Source: Panagrolaimus kolymaensis (Eukaryota; Nematoda; Chromadorea; Rhabditida; Panagrolaimidae). Taken from it: DNA of 64,000 nucleotides. Under the pieces are notes generated by a model. The model made no database searches. It saw only the letters and a list, made by a program, of their open reading frames with translations, and was not told the origin of the DNA. Location of the stretch: contig JAJQJQ010000034.1 of the NCBI GenBank assembly GCA_028622995.1, positions 1,054,001 through 1,118,000 on the forward strand, read 5' to 3'. This document shows positions 62,601 through 64,000 of this stretch, one piece after another. A program made the position numbers and the translations under genes. The stretch's first letter is position 1; each line of letters opens with the position of its first letter.

Positions 62601-63210
62601 TGGCTCCAACAACGGCCACCACTTTTTTCTTTGGTGTATAACTTATTTCGGGTGGCTTTCCATCACCGCATTGAAAATCTGATACATCATTAGATCCTAT
62701 CATATCCTTCACAAAATCAAGGCTTTGATTTAGAGCATACGCAGGATTTGAGCAAGAATCTAATATTAACGCACCCTTAAAAAATATTCAGTTAAGTTCG
62801 GCCCTTAACTGAAAATAAAGTTTTACCAATTTATAGCCTCTTAAAAAATCTGTTTGAGCATTAATCATATCTAAGGCGTATAACATGGCCTCCACCCGAT
62901 GTATCCCCCTAAAAAATAATATTAACCTTAATTACCATTTTTATGAATAATACCTTGTTTCAAATATTTCTCCACATGTATTTCCACCGGGAATATTAGA
63001 TTTGGCATGAACAGGAAATACACCGCCAATAATTAAATCCCCTGGTATTCTAAGAGCTTTAACTTGATTTTGAGAAACAAGACCATTGGAATCTTGAATT
63101 GTCTAAAAAATAACAAAACATGATAGTCATCAACTTGAGAGACTACAAACTTGTGCCAAAACATTAATATTGGCTATTATTTGAGTTGCCATTGTTAATA
63201 ATGAATACAT
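59656..63210 (-). CDS. mgl-1: Metabotropic glutamate receptor (class C GPCR), group II-like
   Basis: Glutamate-gated class C GPCR of neurons. Twelve exons give 949 residues: 63210-63151, 63102-62954, 62908-62827, 62775-62255, 62207-61830, 61780-61536, 61480-61209, 61150-60912, 60856-60717, 60634-60189, 60023-59878, 59827-59656. The Venus-flytrap domain has GGVFPVHAK, RGIHRVEAMLYALD, GASYSSVTVQ, SDKSRFEYFARTVPSD and FNWTYVSLVYS. The cysteine-rich domain includes CCWACGKCEDYEYLANDTTC. Seven helices follow (YNETPVVKASGRELSYVLL, NETKWIGFSMYTTCVVW), then a Ser/Thr-rich tail ending DTFL, a possible class I PDZ ligand. NICIAIEER and LLNVKFD resemble mGluR2/3, hence group II, which in C. elegans is mgl-1. 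The first 20 residues are only weakly signal-like, so an upstream exon is possible. It converges with the 7TM gene 158 bp away. Confidence 0.9.
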
Positions 63211-64000
63211 CTTTCTTTTTTATTTATTGGAAAGTCTTTAGAGTTTTATCTTTAAAAAGAAAAAAAAAATAGTTTTATTTTTATTTTTAAATCTCTAAAG
63301 ATCCTAATTTGCCAAATAACGAAGATGCAGCTACAAATAATTTTTTATAATGTGAGTTAACAAAAAATTAGTTGCTGGAGTAGTACGACGACGACGACAT
63401 ATGAGTTTACTAACAACAACAACAACTGATGAAAGCATGATGAAAAAATAAAATATCTCTCCAGTTTTATCTTTTCTTGCTACATTCAGTTATTTTTATT
63501 CATTTATTAACAATAAAATAGTCCTGAAAAAAAAATAAGATGAATGATCGATTTTTAAATATGTTTGCAGCTATTCTTTTTCAAAATGATTTTTAAGTGA
63601 GAAAAAAAAAATAAAAACGTATCGCGTTCAATAAACAAAAGCAAAGTGCTATCAATAACTCATCGGCTTTTTATTCTTTTAGTTTTTTTATTGTGAAAAA
63701 TGAAAAACAACAAAAAAAACGAAAAAATATGGGCAGCTTTTTTTGTTCGCGGCATGAAGCTTTGGAATCATGTATTCTTAAAAAAGAAAAATTAATAACT
63801 CTTTCATAAAAATGGGTGAAAAATTTTTATATTGTTTCACATAGCCAAAAAAAGGTTTAAAAAGAAACTTATGACCCAACAATTCTTTACTTTTTTTCAA
63901 TGGAAATTTTTTACTTCAGGATAAAAAAATTAAAGGACATATTGAAAAAATAGAAATAAAAAATTCTAGGAAAGTTTATTTTTTTAACAAAAAAAAGGGT
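63211..64000. other. Upstream region of the glutamate receptor gene
   Basis: About 790 bp at the right edge. It presumably holds the mgl promoter and possibly a 5' exon. It contains short CGA and CAA triplet runs near 63388-63425 and A/T homopolymers. No gene is seen. Confidence 0.4.

Overview
The window is nuclear DNA from a nematode. The evidence is: AT-rich sequence with long A/T homopolymers, short introns (mostly about 45-65 nt) with GT...TTTYAG borders, likely trans-splice acceptors just upstream of several start codons, and nematode orthologues such as an APL-1-type amyloid precursor protein and a Str-like chemoreceptor. I cannot name the species. All gene models were spliced by eye; for 10 of the 11 complete multi-exon models the summed exon lengths were checked and divide by three with every junction in phase.

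Layout. 0-4 kb (-): P5B-type ATPase, running off the left edge. 6.4-9.4 kb (+): HYOU1-type ER chaperone. 10.5-12.1 kb (+): MKK4-type MAP kinase kinase. 12.8-15.0 kb (-): GH18 chitinase with two chitin-binding domains. 15-21 kb: low-complexity intergenic DNA. 21.0-21.7 kb (+): single-exon gene of unknown function. 23.0-25.2 kb (+): LETM1. 25.6-26.3 kb (-) TRAP-beta and 26.6-27.5 kb (-) electron transfer flavoprotein beta, arranged head-to-tail. 27.9-29.1 kb (+): VIP36-type cargo lectin. 30.2-34.7 kb (-): APL-1, with a perfect 78-bp hairpin in its largest intron. 34.7-41.1 kb: long shared upstream region. 41.1-48.7 kb (+): predicted 2282-residue AT-hook protein with no recognised core domain. 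49.2-53.5 kb (-): papain-family cysteine protease gene, decayed and split by an RTE-type LINE. 58.1-59.5 kb (+): seven-transmembrane receptor. 59.7-63.2 kb (-): metabotropic glutamate receptor.

The genes do not form one pathway. Three serve the early secretory pathway (HYOU1 chaperone, TRAP-beta, VIP36-type lectin), two are mitochondrial (LETM1, ETF-beta), and several are neuronal or signalling genes (APL-1, mGluR, 7TM receptor, MKK4). From memory, the C. elegans counterparts of many of them lie on the X chromosome, so the block may be a piece of the ancestral nematode X.

The best-supported unusual structures are: (1) a near-intact RTE retrotransposon with an 11-bp target-site duplication and a long (AAAT)n tail, inserted into what was a 53-nt intron; (2) the 78-bp perfect inverted repeat in the apl-1 intron, whose arms contain smaller palindromes; (3) a likely GC-AG intron in LETM1 that chooses between two C-termini; (4) the large uncharacterised AT-hook gene.
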